DNA of 21,971 bases from CADEDV01 sp036374495 (GCA_965652975.1 CBFGYO010000060.1:1-21971); one strand, 5' to 3'. Numbered from the stretch's first letter, positions 7,401-14,335 are shown. The notes: generated by a model from the letters alone, not told the origin. Numbers and translations: made by a program.

Positions 7401-8387
7401 ATGAAGAAAACCATTGCCCTCGTAACCGGCGGTTTTTCAGGCGAAGCGGTAATTTCCTATAAAAGTGCAGTAACGATCGACAACAATCTCGACAGGGATC
7501 GTTTCAGTGTGTATACAATTGATGTAAATCCCAAGGGCTGGTTTTACCAACTGGCGGATGGAAGAAAGGTGGAAATTGATAAAAACGATTTTTCACTGCA
7601 GATAGACAACCAGCGCGTTGTATTCGATGCCGTATTTATCGGCATGCACGGTACACCGGGCGAGGATGGAAAACTCCAGGGATACTTCGATACGCTCCGG
7701 ATTCCCTATACCAGTTGCGATGCCGCTACCTCAGCAATCACTTTCAATAAACGATATACAGTTGCAGTGGCAAAGATGGCAGGCGTCGCTGTCGCCGAAT
7801 CCATGCATTTGTTCCGGCATTCCCCGATTACCGGGGCCGATGTACTCAGGCATTTGCAGTTGCCAGTATTTGTGAAACCCAACAATGGCGGATCGAGTAT
7901 AGGTATGAGCAAGGTTGACGATGCTGCCGAGCTGGATGGCGCAATTGCCAAAGCTTTCAGGGAAGATGACCAGGTGCTGGTGGAACAAATGATCAGGGGT
8001 CGTGAATTTACTGTCGGCGTGTTCAAATCAAAAGGAAATATTATCGTTTTACCTCTTACCGAAGTAAAGGCACACGACGATAAAGCATTCTTTGATTTTG
8101 AAGCAAAATACCAGGGTAAATCTACAGAAACCACGCCTGCTGAAGTAGATGAAACTATCGCGGGTAAGATCAGGGAAGCTGCGCAAAGGATTTATTCGGT
8201 ATTCAATTGTCGCGGCGTAGTTCGAATAGATTTTATTTATAATGAAGAAAAGGGGCAACCTTTTATGCTGGAAATAAATTCCATTCCGGGACAGAGTGAA
8301 GCGAGCATAATACCACAACAGGTGAAAGCAATGGGCTGGAACCTGAAAGAATTTTACACTAAACTCCTGGATGAGGCAATTAGTTGA
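7401..8387 (+). CDS. ddl: D-alanine--D-alanine ligase
   Basis: 328-residue ATP-grasp enzyme joining two D-Ala for the peptidoglycan stem peptide, in the cytoplasm. Motifs: GGFSGEAVIS at the N terminus, MHGTPGEDGKLQGYF, PVFVKPNNGGSSIGMSK, GREFTVGVF, FFDFEAKYQGKSTETTPAE (omega loop), RIDFIYNEE, and MLEINSIPGQSEASIIPQQ near the C terminus. Lys236 and Tyr237 (EAKY) correspond to the E. coli DdlB Lys215/Tyr216 pair. Phe at that Tyr is the mark of D-Ala-D-Lac ligases, so normal D-Ala-D-Ala synthesis is predicted. First gene of a compact cluster with the PASTA protein (18 bases downstream) and rhodanese. Confidence 0.96.
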   Translation: MKKTIALVTGGFSGEAVISYKSAVTIDNNLDRDRFSVYTIDVNPKGWFYQLADGRKVEIDKNDFSLQIDNQRVVFDAVFIGMHGTPGEDGKLQGYFDTLRIPYTSCDAATSAITFNKRYTVAVAKMAGVAVAESMHLFRHSPITGADVLRHLQLPVFVKPNNGGSSIGMSKVDDAAELDGAIAKAFREDDQVLVEQMIRGREFTVGVFKSKGNIIVLPLTEVKAHDDKAFFDFEAKYQGKSTETTPAEVDETIAGKIREAAQRIYSVFNCRGVVRIDFIYNEEKGQPFMLEINSIPGQSEASIIPQQVKAMGWNLKEFYTKLLDEAIS

Positions 8388-8405
8388 TTAATTGAAAATA
8401 ATTAC

Positions 8406-9221
8406 ATGTTGAAAGTTATCACACATCGCCCTTTATGGGTAAATATCCTGGTAGGCATCTTGCTGGCTATTGGTATTTTTTCTGTTTTCGTAATGTCGCT
8501 CAACTGGCTTACACACCACAATGTATCGCGAACCATTCCCAGCGTAACAGGCAAATCGCTTGAAGATGCAGAAAGCATCCTGGAAAAAGCAGGTTTTGAA
8601 ATAGTGATCCAGGATTCAATTTTCACCGATACCGCTAAAGCTAATGTGGTTGTAAAACAATTTCCGGAGCCCGATGAAGTGGTAAAAGTCAATCGCAAGG
8701 TTTTTCTTACTGTGAACAGGGTAGTGCCCCCAATGGTAGAAATGCCCAACCTGGTAGGTTATAGTATTCGCAATGCGGAAATGACATTGAGAAATGCCGG
8801 GTTAAAACTCGGGGATACAACCTTTCGCCCAAATTTTGCCAAGAATGCCGTACTCGAACAATTATACCGCGGTGAAATAATTAATCCTGGTACCAGGATC
8901 AGGATGGGAAGCAAGATTGATTTTGTGTTGGCCAGCGGAGTTGGAAACACGGAGTTTGCTGTACCGAATATTATCGGAATGACGTATGCCGAGGCCAAGG
9001 CCAGGCTGGAGGCTAATGGTATTTCTTTCCAGGTTGTACTGCCCAATCCGGACGTAATCGATACGGGAAGTGCATTTATCTACAAGCAAAATCCCGAACG
9101 CTATACGGAAGATAAAAAATTGCGACATATCCGGCCGGGACAAACCATGGACGTATGGCTTCAGGTAGACAAACCCGTGCAGGATTCTACAGAATCGCCA
9201 TTACCTTTGCCTGAAGAATAA
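8406..9221 (+). CDS. membrane-anchored protein with three PASTA domains
   Basis: 271 residues: a short cytoplasmic head, one membrane helix (about 11-33, WVNILVGILLAIGIFSVFVM), then three PASTA repeats at about 44-106 (IPSVTGKSLEDAESILEKAG), 112-180 (MPNLVGYSIRNAEMTLRNAG) and 186-258 (VPNIIGMTYAEAKARLEANG), ending in a Pro/Glu-rich tail. PASTA domains bind peptidoglycan or beta-lactam-like ligands in Ser/Thr kinases and PBPs. Here there is no kinase or transpeptidase domain. Its place 18 bases after ddl supports a cell-wall role as a periplasmic peptidoglycan sensor or scaffold; that is inference. Confidence 0.92.
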   Translation: MLKVITHRPLWVNILVGILLAIGIFSVFVMSLNWLTHHNVSRTIPSVTGKSLEDAESILEKAGFEIVIQDSIFTDTAKANVVVKQFPEPDEVVKVNRKVFLTVNRVVPPMVEMPNLVGYSIRNAEMTLRNAGLKLGDTTFRPNFAKNAVLEQLYRGEIINPGTRIRMGSKIDFVLASGVGNTEFAVPNIIGMTYAEAKARLEANGISFQVVLPNPDVIDTGSAFIYKQNPERYTEDKKLRHIRPGQTMDVWLQVDKPVQDSTESPLPLPEE

Positions 9222-9234
9222 CAACAATAGTATT

Positions 9235-9549
9235 ATGCAAAATATCTCCGTTGAAGAATTGAAAAGCCGTCTCGACCAGGGCGAGCAGATCAATATTATT
9301 GATGTACGTGAACCGCATGAACACACAGAGTTCAATATTGGTGGCACGCTGATACCTCTTGGAAAGATCCAGACTATGCAGGTTGAAGAACTCGATGACC
9401 TTAAAGAACAGGAAATCGTGATTTATTGCCGCAGTGGTAACCGTAGCGGGCAGGCCTGCCTGATTCTCGATACACTCGGGTTTAAGAATACAAAGAATTT
9501 GACAGGGGGGATGTTGGCTTGGCAGGAGAAGATAAAAGATAAAAACTAA
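9235..9549 (+). CDS. single-domain rhodanese-like protein; C-terminal codons lie in repeat copy B
   Basis: 104 residues, no signal peptide. Rhodanese fold with IIDVREPHEH (CH2A region) and active-site Cys65 in YCRSGNRSG, a six-residue loop beginning with Cys that fits sulfurtransferase or persulfide carrier activity; the GGMLAW motif follows. It begins 13 bases after the PASTA gene and is probably co-transcribed with ddl. The last residues (IKDKN) and the stop codon TAA (9547-9549) are encoded by the GATAAAA/ACTAAAA heptamers of the repeat at 9531-9621, so the native C terminus has been replaced or extended by the element. The function in the cell is not specified by context. Confidence 0.93.
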   Translation: MQNISVEELKSRLDQGEQINIIDVREPHEHTEFNIGGTLIPLGKIQTMQVEELDDLKEQEIVIYCRSGNRSGQACLILDTLGFKNTKNLTGGMLAWQEKIKDKN

Positions 9550-9621
9550 AAGATAAAAGTGATATTCAGTCGGAGTGTTCGAATGGATACCACTTTTATC
9601 TTTTATCTTTTAACTTTTATC
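9531..9621. repeat. GATAAAA-type palindromic element, copy B; probable bidirectional terminator
   Basis: Left arm: heptamers GATAAAA, GATAAAA, ACTAAAA, GATAAAA (9531-9558). Core: GTGATATTCAGTC (9559-9571), loop GGAGTGTTC (9572-9580), GAATGGATACCAC (9581-9593). Right arm: four inverted heptamers, the third being TTTTAAC (9594-9621). The stem sequence differs from copies A and C but still pairs at 10 of 13 positions, plus one wobble on each strand. It shares the 11-mer AGTCGGAGTGT with copy A. It sits between converging rhodanese and TonB-receptor genes and overlaps the rhodanese stop; the receptor stop is 2 bases beyond the other edge. Confidence 0.88.
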
Positions 9622-9623
9622 TC

Positions 9624-11768
9624 TTATAATTTTAAATTAAGCGCCACCATAAAATTCCTTCCCGCCATAGGGAAATAAAAATTCTCAGTCACCTGTTCGC
9701 CTCCATAGATATAACTATAAGTGTATCCATTAGGCTCGTATTCTTCATCAAAAATATTATTAACCTGGGCGATGATTGATGCTTCACGCAGCCATTTGTT
9801 TTTGAAATTGATGATGAATCGCAGATCCTGTACATAGAATGCATCGAGCTTACGGGATTGTTGACTGGTATTATCAAGGTATTGTTCGCTTACATATTTT
9901 CCCAGCAAACCAAGCTCTGTATTTTTAAAAGGAATAATGTTAAGCGTGGCTGCTCCCACTATCGCAGGTGAGTAGGCAATGTCAGCAGTAGAGTAAAAGT
10001 TTTCCTTTTGTCCGCCGTTGTCATAATCATCCAGGTATTCATGGAAGTCAACCACTTTATTGCGGCTCAGGGTCAGATTACCATTCGCATTAAGCCAACT
10101 GTTGAATCGTATTCCGGCCTGTAATTCAATCCCGGTGCGATAGCTTGATGGGATATTGGTGCGAGTATATGCACCTACATCATTGATCTTGCCGGTGAGC
10201 ACCAGTTGATCTTTGTAATACATGTAGTAGAATGTGGCCGACCAGTTGCATTTTGCTTTAGCCTGCTCTACTCCCAATTCAAAATCGTGCAGCAGTTCTG
10301 ATTTTGGTTGCTGGCTGATACCAGCTTCAAAGTCGTCACGATTGGGTTCTTTATTGGCCATGGCATAAGAGAAAGATGCTTTCCATGCATTCTTCCTGTA
10401 GCTTATGCCAGCTTTGGGATTGAAGAAGTGATAATTGTTGCTAACCTGCAACCCTGGGTTGTCCCTGAATCCATTAATTGAATAGTTTACGTAACGGTAT
10501 TGCAGATCGCCGAATAATGTCCATGCAGTTGACAGGGAGTACTGGTCCTTAAGATAGACGGTGATATCGTCTTTATCTGCATCATGGTCATACCAGCGAT
10601 GGGTAGGAGTTGGCAAACCTGCAGATGCCCAGGTAACTTCACCAAAGTGGCGACCATTGTAGCGTGTAGCAGCACCACCAAACGTGAGTTGTGAGCGATC
10701 ATTTATGGCTTGTAAGGAAAAAACGGTTCCATAGAAATCATTGTCCAGCCATAGTTGACGCACCAGGTCGGTATTGCCGCTATTAGTCAAATTATAATCG
10801 CTATAGGATTGATCTGCTTTGTATTGTTCGTAATAGCCTTCGCCTTTGGTAAGGAAGACCGCCGCATTTACACTGATCTTTGAATTTATTTTTCGATCAA
10901 AAAAAAGTTGATAGTGGTCCTGGCGGAAATTATCTGTTTCATTCTTGTATGGCTCACCTGGTTTTTCTGTGCCTGCATAATTGATAGTCCTGTTGCCTGC
11001 ATCAAGATCCGCTTGCGATATTCCATACCATGCCTGGTATGTTTTTTCTTTTCCAGAAAAAATATTCAGTCGAAAAGTGTTGTTGTTCCCGATGTACGCT
11101 GTTGAAAAATAGTAAGATTGGAGGTCGCTTTTCGCACGATCTACAAACCCGTTGCTTTTAATGCTGGACAGCCGGATGTCTGCAGTAAAGTGGTCATTTA
11201 CCAGTCCGGTACCGGCCTTGACCGTGTTTTTCCAGGTATCAAAAGACCCATAGCTATTATTGAATTCGGCATATGGTTGACGGATGAGTTCATTGGTGCT
11301 GAAATTGATGCTTCCGCCAAAAGCGCCTGCACCGTTGGACGAAGTGCCTACACCACGTTGTACCTGTATGCCGCTTGTCGACGAGCTAAAGTCCGGGAGG
11401 TCCACAAAGAAAGTACCCTGGCTTTCGGCATCGTTGTAAGGAATGCCATTAAGGGTTACATTGATGCGGGTAGCGTCTGTACCACGAATGCGGATTCCAG
11501 TATAGCCCACACCATTACCAGCGTCCGAATTGATTACCACAGAGGGTGTCTGATTGAGTAAAAAGGGGATGTCCTGTCCGAGGTTGGTGCGGCTGATCTC
11601 CTTTTTGCTGATGTTTGTTTTGGTAAAAGGCGAGTTTTCTCCCGCCCGGATGGCTTTTACTTCCACGGGAGAAAGGATAAAAAAGCTGTCTTTGGCCGGC
11701 TGTTCTTGCTGTGCGGATAATAGCCCGTACAGGCATAATGAAATGATTGTAATTGCAATCCTCTTCAT
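9624..11768 (-). CDS. TonB-dependent outer-membrane receptor, predicted thiamine-compound importer
   Basis: 714 residues with a signal peptide (MKRIAITIISLCLYGLLSAQ). The N-terminal plug (about 30-160) has FLLNQTPSVVINSDAG, IRIRGTDATRINVTLNGIPYNDAESQGTFF and VQRGVGTSSNGAGAFGGSINF. A 22-strand-type barrel follows, ending in the strand FYFPMAGRNFMVALNLKL. A TPP riboswitch occupies the mRNA leader, so the gene should be switched by thiamine pyrophosphate; in Bacteroidota this pairing is known for outer-membrane receptors importing thiamine or precursors. Substrate assignment rests on the riboswitch, not on the barrel sequence. No inner-membrane transporter (such as PnuT) or thi gene follows; the next gene downstream is on the other strand. 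No carboxypeptidase-like N-terminal domain, so it is not SusC-type. Confidence 0.94.
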   Translation of the reverse strand: MKRIAITIISLCLYGLLSAQQEQPAKDSFFILSPVEVKAIRAGENSPFTKTNISKKEISRTNLGQDIPFLLNQTPSVVINSDAGNGVGYTGIRIRGTDATRINVTLNGIPYNDAESQGTFFVDLPDFSSSTSGIQVQRGVGTSSNGAGAFGGSINFSTNELIRQPYAEFNNSYGSFDTWKNTVKAGTGLVNDHFTADIRLSSIKSNGFVDRAKSDLQSYYFSTAYIGNNNTFRLNIFSGKEKTYQAWYGISQADLDAGNRTINYAGTEKPGEPYKNETDNFRQDHYQLFFDRKINSKISVNAAVFLTKGEGYYEQYKADQSYSDYNLTNSGNTDLVRQLWLDNDFYGTVFSLQAINDRSQLTFGGAATRYNGRHFGEVTWASAGLPTPTHRWYDHDADKDDITVYLKDQYSLSTAWTLFGDLQYRYVNYSINGFRDNPGLQVSNNYHFFNPKAGISYRKNAWKASFSYAMANKEPNRDDFEAGISQQPKSELLHDFELGVEQAKAKCNWSATFYYMYYKDQLVLTGKINDVGAYTRTNIPSSYRTGIELQAGIRFNSWLNANGNLTLSRNKVVDFHEYLDDYDNGGQKENFYSTADIAYSPAIVGAATLNIIPFKNTELGLLGKYVSEQYLDNTSQQSRKLDAFYVQDLRFIINFKNKWLREASIIAQVNNIFDEEYEPNGYTYSYIYGGEQVTENFYFPMAGRNFMVALNLKL

Positions 11769-11830
11769 TTTTTTTAATTTTTATAGTTAAAAAATGAGAG
11801 GGAAATGCTGTAGAGAAAGGCATTTGAACG

Positions 11831-11921
11831 TCCTTCCCTGCGCAGGCATTACCCTGATCAGGTCCTACGGGTATAATCTCAGCCTGAACGTGTTAACCAC
11901 AATTCAGACACCCCGGGAAAC
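11831..11921 (-). promoter_or_regulatory. TPP riboswitch (THI element)
   Basis: Read on the minus strand, the aptamer has the conserved blocks GGGGTGTC, GGCTGAGATTATACCC (CUGAGA at 11882-11877), GGACCTGATCAGGGTAATGC and GCGCAGGGA, in order. P1 is formed by TTTCCC (11920-11915) and GGGAAG (11838-11833). The aptamer ends 62 bases before the receptor ATG. In the leader, TTCCCT (11804-11799) could pair with AGGGAA of the P1 3' strand as an alternative fold, and AAATGC/GCATTT forms a small hairpin. No strong terminator is seen, so control may be at translation initiation; this is uncertain. Confidence 0.95.
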
Positions 11922-11922
11922 C

Positions 11923-11945
11923 TGTAGCCGTGTATTTCGGCTACA
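11923..11945 (-). other. perfect hairpin between promoter and TPP aptamer
   Basis: TGTAGCCG and CGGCTACA form an 8-bp stem with a 7-base loop (AAATACA, minus strand), right after the -7 box and immediately before aptamer P1. It would be the first structure on the RNA. Confidence 0.6.
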
Positions 11946-11951
11946 TGGCCG

Positions 11952-11959
11952 CAAAGGTA
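11952..11959 (-). promoter_or_regulatory. -7 box (TACCTTTG) of the riboswitch-receptor transcript
   Basis: Exact TAnnTTTG match on the minus strand, upstream of the riboswitch, predicting a transcript start near 11945-11948. No clear -33 TTTG. The same octamer is used by ispH and glmS in this window. Confidence 0.6.
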
Positions 11960-12029
11960 AGGGAGAAAATAGTTGGACCCGGATGTAACTTTACTGCGAC
12001 CTTCTTCGTATAACTCAAAACCAAAGATT

Positions 12030-12752
12030 ATGAAGAAAATAATTGTCAGCCTGCTGCTTCTTACTGCAGCGTTTTATGTAAATGCTCAAAAAACGATCAA
12101 TGACGCCAATGCGGAGAAAAGAAATGTTTCCGGCTTTCATGGTGTGGAGGTAGGTAGCGGTATAGATCTTTTCCTTACCCAGGGCAGCACCGAAGCAGTT
12201 GCGGTAAGTGCTTCAGATCCTGAAACCCGCAAACGAATTACAACGGAAGTGGTAGATGGTGTGTTGAAGATCCGGTTTGAATATGATAAAGGCCAGAAGG
12301 GCTGGAACAACTCCAAGAAAAATTTAAAGGCGTATGTGTCTGTAAAAAATATAGATTACCTGCATGTGTCTGGCGGTTCGGATGGTGTAGTTGAAGGAAC
12401 GCTGAAAGCTCCCACACTGGCTCTGAACGTGTCAGGCGGTGGTGATTTCAATGGTAAACTGGACGTTACTACATTAAAGGCAAACATCAGCGGTGGTTCG
12501 GATGCAAATGTTTCCGGCACGGCCAAGACCCTGGATGTAAATGCAAGTGGTGGCAGCGACTTCGACGGGTTTGAACTTACCGTAGAGAATTGTAATGCCG
12601 ATGCTAGTGGTGGCAGTGACATTTCCATTACTGCAAATAAAGAATTAACCGTAGAAAGTAGCGGTGGTAGTGATATTCATTATAAGGGTTCAGCCGTAAT
12701 TGTTAATATCAAGAGCAGTGGCGGCGGTAGTGTAAAAAAAGCTTCTAAATAA
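12030..12752 (+). CDS. secreted DUF2807 (putative autotransporter adhesin head, GIN domain) protein, SGGSD paralog
   Basis: 240 residues from the ATG at 12030. The frame is open to 11973, but only this start exposes the signal peptide MKKIIVSLLLLTAAFYVNAQ. After a head (VSGFHGVEVGSGIDLFLTQ), the protein is a run of rungs about 20 residues long. Each carries SGGSD or SGGGD: VSGGSD, VSGGGD, ISGGSD, ASGGSD, ASGGSD, SSGGSD, then SSGGGS. This is the pattern of the DUF2807 right-handed beta-helix. Exported to the periplasm or surface; molecular role unknown. The next gene, 18 bases downstream, is its paralog, so they form one operon. Upstream, TAACTTTA (11986-11993) is a weak -7 candidate. Confidence 0.9.
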   Translation: MKKIIVSLLLLTAAFYVNAQKTINDANAEKRNVSGFHGVEVGSGIDLFLTQGSTEAVAVSASDPETRKRITTEVVDGVLKIRFEYDKGQKGWNNSKKNLKAYVSVKNIDYLHVSGGSDGVVEGTLKAPTLALNVSGGGDFNGKLDVTTLKANISGGSDANVSGTAKTLDVNASGGSDFDGFELTVENCNADASGGSDISITANKELTVESSGGSDIHYKGSAVIVNIKSSGGGSVKKASK

Positions 12753-12770
12753 AATACAGGAATTATAAAA

Positions 12771-13478
12771 ATGAAAAAGATTTCCCTATTGCTTGTTAGC
12801 CTGTCGGTGATACTGCTGGCTTCAGCGCAAAAAATAAATGATGCAAATGCCGAGGTGCGTGAAGCCAAAAATTTTCATGGTATCAGTATTTCCAATGCTT
12901 TTGATGTATACCTTACCCAGGCTGATGAGGAAGCAGTGGCAGTAAGTGCAATCGACACTAAATACCGCGACCTGATTACAGTGGAGGTGAAGAATGGAAT
13001 ACTTGTAATCGACATCAAGAAAAATAACTGGAAGTGGATGCGGGGGAATAAGCAGTTGAAGGCTTATATCTCTTTTAAAACGCTCGACAAATTGGATATC
13101 AGTGGTGCTTCTGATGTATATATGCAGGGTACAGTTAAGGCTGACAATCTGAAAATCGATTTGTCGGGTGCCAGCAACCTCCGTGGCAAAGTGGAATCGA
13201 AAAAAATAAATATTGATCTGAGTGGTGCTTCAGACATCACCCTTAGCGGCTCTACTAATGACCTTACCGTGGACGCAAGTGGTGCCAGCAAGTTTAAAGG
13301 TGAGGATCTTCAAACAGATTTCTGCGATGCAAGAGCTACTGGCGCAAGTGATATCAAGATTACCGTTAACAAGGAACTGTCTGCCAACGCCAGTGGAGCG
13401 AGCGACGTAAGGTATAAGGGTACGGGGGTGATTAGGGATATAAAGATGAGTGGGTCGAGTAGTGTGTCGAGGATTTAG
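12771..13478 (+). CDS. secreted DUF2807 protein, SGASD paralog
   Basis: 235 residues with signal peptide MKKISLLLVSLSVILLASAQ. It aligns along its whole length with the preceding protein (KINDANAE near the N terminus; NFHGISISNAFDVYLTQ head). Its rungs read SGASD, SGASN, SGASD, SGASK, TGASD, SGASD, SGSSS: Ala replaces the third-position Gly of the paralog in almost every rung. This indicates tandem duplication followed by separate homogenisation of each copy. Probably exported beta-helix protein; function unknown. The stop TAG (13476-13478) uses the first base of repeat copy C as its G. Confidence 0.9.
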   Translation: MKKISLLLVSLSVILLASAQKINDANAEVREAKNFHGISISNAFDVYLTQADEEAVAVSAIDTKYRDLITVEVKNGILVIDIKKNNWKWMRGNKQLKAYISFKTLDKLDISGASDVYMQGTVKADNLKIDLSGASNLRGKVESKKINIDLSGASDITLSGSTNDLTVDASGASKFKGEDLQTDFCDARATGASDIKITVNKELSANASGASDVRYKGTGVIRDIKMSGSSSVSRI

Positions 13479-13549
13479 ATAAAAAGATAAAAGTTAAAAG
13501 ATAAAAGTTCGTTTAGGTCGGGATCTCTGACCTGGATGAACTTTTTTTT
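13478..13549. repeat. GATAAAA-type palindromic element, copy C; probable terminator
   Basis: Left arm: GATAAAAA, GATAAAA, GTTAAAA, GATAAAA (13478-13506). Core: GTTCGTTTAGGTC (13507-13519), loop GGGATCTCT (13520-13528), GACCTGGATGAAC (13529-13541). All 13 positions pair in plus-strand RNA, three as G-U. The right arm is not heptameric but a run of eight T (13542-13549), a textbook intrinsic terminator for the DUF2807 operon. Confidence 0.88.
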
Positions 13550-13647
13550 GAGATAATAGATACCAATTATACTTGCGTGGTGTTCCTTTTTCATCGTACT
13601 ACTTAAATGAATGACTCATATTTGAAGCTTTACTTATTAGCTTTTTT

Positions 13648-13739
13648 ACCACATAGAATCATGGCCACATAAGTTTCGCATAGAACTTTCGCATATGGAA
13701 ACTCTATGTGTAACCTATGTAACTATGATTCTATGTGGT
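13648..13739. repeat. palindromic element with CTATGTGG-type units
   Basis: Outer arms: perfect 15-bp inverted repeat, ACCACATAGAATCAT (13648-13662) with ATGATTCTATGTGGT (13725-13739). Inside are further partial copies of the unit (CCACATAA, CTATGTGT, CTATGTAA) and a second inverted pair around 13666-13710, with GTTTCGCATA and CTTTCGCATA repeated in the centre. It lies in the 13479-13976 gap, which contains no protein gene that I believe. Confidence 0.75.
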
Positions 13740-13863
13740 AAAGAAGGTAATAGGAAAATTTGCGAAGCATTTCTGGCCACATACATCTTGAAATCACAGG
13801 GCGGCTTTAACAACAATTTTCTTTGGAATATAAACTTCTTACCGTTACCTTTGCCACCCACAT

Positions 13864-13939
13864 CGCGAAGTAGAGCAGCGGTAGCTCGTCGGGCTCATAT
13901 CCACCGGTTGGTGGACGGGATTCAAGGCAACACTTCGCA
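13864..13939 (+). pseudogene. broken initiator-tRNA copy with a palindrome replacing the anticodon 3' strand
   Basis: Bases 13862-13899 are identical to 13975-14012, the 5' half of the intact tRNA up to the anticodon CAT and one A. Then TCCACCGGTTGGTGGA (13900-13915, 6-bp stem) stands where the anticodon 3' strand and variable loop should be. A diverged T-arm region and CTTCGCA (13933-13939) follow, which still pairs with the acceptor 5' strand. It cannot form an anticodon stem. Confidence 0.8.
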
Positions 13940-13976
13940 TGGGTAGGATTATTAAAGTAGGAATTTAAAATAATAT

Positions 13977-14048
<72 letters not shown>

Positions 14049-14054
14049 CTAAAG

Positions 14055-14077
14055 AAATCCGCCTTGAGGCGGATTTT
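14055..14077 (+). terminator. intrinsic terminator of tRNA-fMet
   Basis: AAATCCGCC (14055-14063), loop TTGA, GGCGGATTT (14068-14076), followed by T. The TCCGCC/GGCGGA arms equal those of the palindrome at 14345-14360. Confidence 0.75.
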
Positions 14078-14083
14078 CAGTTT

Positions 14084-14332
14084 ATGTTCACAGTGTATGT
14101 ATTGTATAGCGAACAATACCAAAAGATATACATCGGTTTCACATCAAATTTTGATGAGCGATTTAAGTCGCACAATGAGTTAGGTAGTAAAGGTTGGACA
14201 GTCAAGTTTAGGCCTTGGACATTAATTCATAAAGAGATATTTGAAAGTAAATCATTAGCGATGAAAAGGGAAAAAGAGTTAAAATCAGCCAAAGGCCGTG
14301 AATGGATTTGGGAATTGATTAAGACGCTTTAA
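14084..14332 (+). CDS. small GIY-YIG family endonuclease (COG2827/YhbQ type)
   Basis: 82 residues that are all GIY-YIG domain: YVLYS (5-9, GIY strand), YIGFTSN (16-22, YIG), Arg26 in DERFKSHN, and a C-terminal helix with Glu63 in KREKELKSAKGREW matching the metal-binding glutamate. A complete minimal nuclease with no DNA-binding extension. It starts 36 bases after the initiator tRNA, right after its terminator hairpin, and its stop is 3 bases before a 5'-truncated tRNA copy. Small GIY-YIG genes are common in Bacteroidota; placement between tRNA fragments suggests a selfish, tRNA-associated element, but mobility is inference. No good promoter of its own is seen. Confidence 0.88.
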   Translation: MFTVYVLYSEQYQKIYIGFTSNFDERFKSHNELGSKGWTVKFRPWTLIHKEIFESKSLAMKREKELKSAKGREWIWELIKTL

Positions 14333-14335
14333 TCC

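Noticed and set aside
8091..8111. ddl as a D-Ala-D-Lac (vancomycin-resistance type) ligase because of Phe residues in the omega loop
   Set aside because: The discriminating Lys-Tyr pair (EAKY) is intact; the Phe changes lie at the two preceding aromatic positions of the loop.
11118..11561. 147-codon frame opposite the TonB receptor
   Set aside because: It is a mirror of the receptor coding sequence; the receptor frame has clear conserved motifs.
13478..13739. Insertion sequence or MITE with a transposase source in the window
   Set aside because: There is no transposase gene and no target-site duplication that I could identify around any repeat; mobility is unproven.
13695..13946. 83-codon frame on the plus strand
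   Set aside because: It runs through the palindromic element and the broken tRNA copy, with no domain-like sequence and no start signals.
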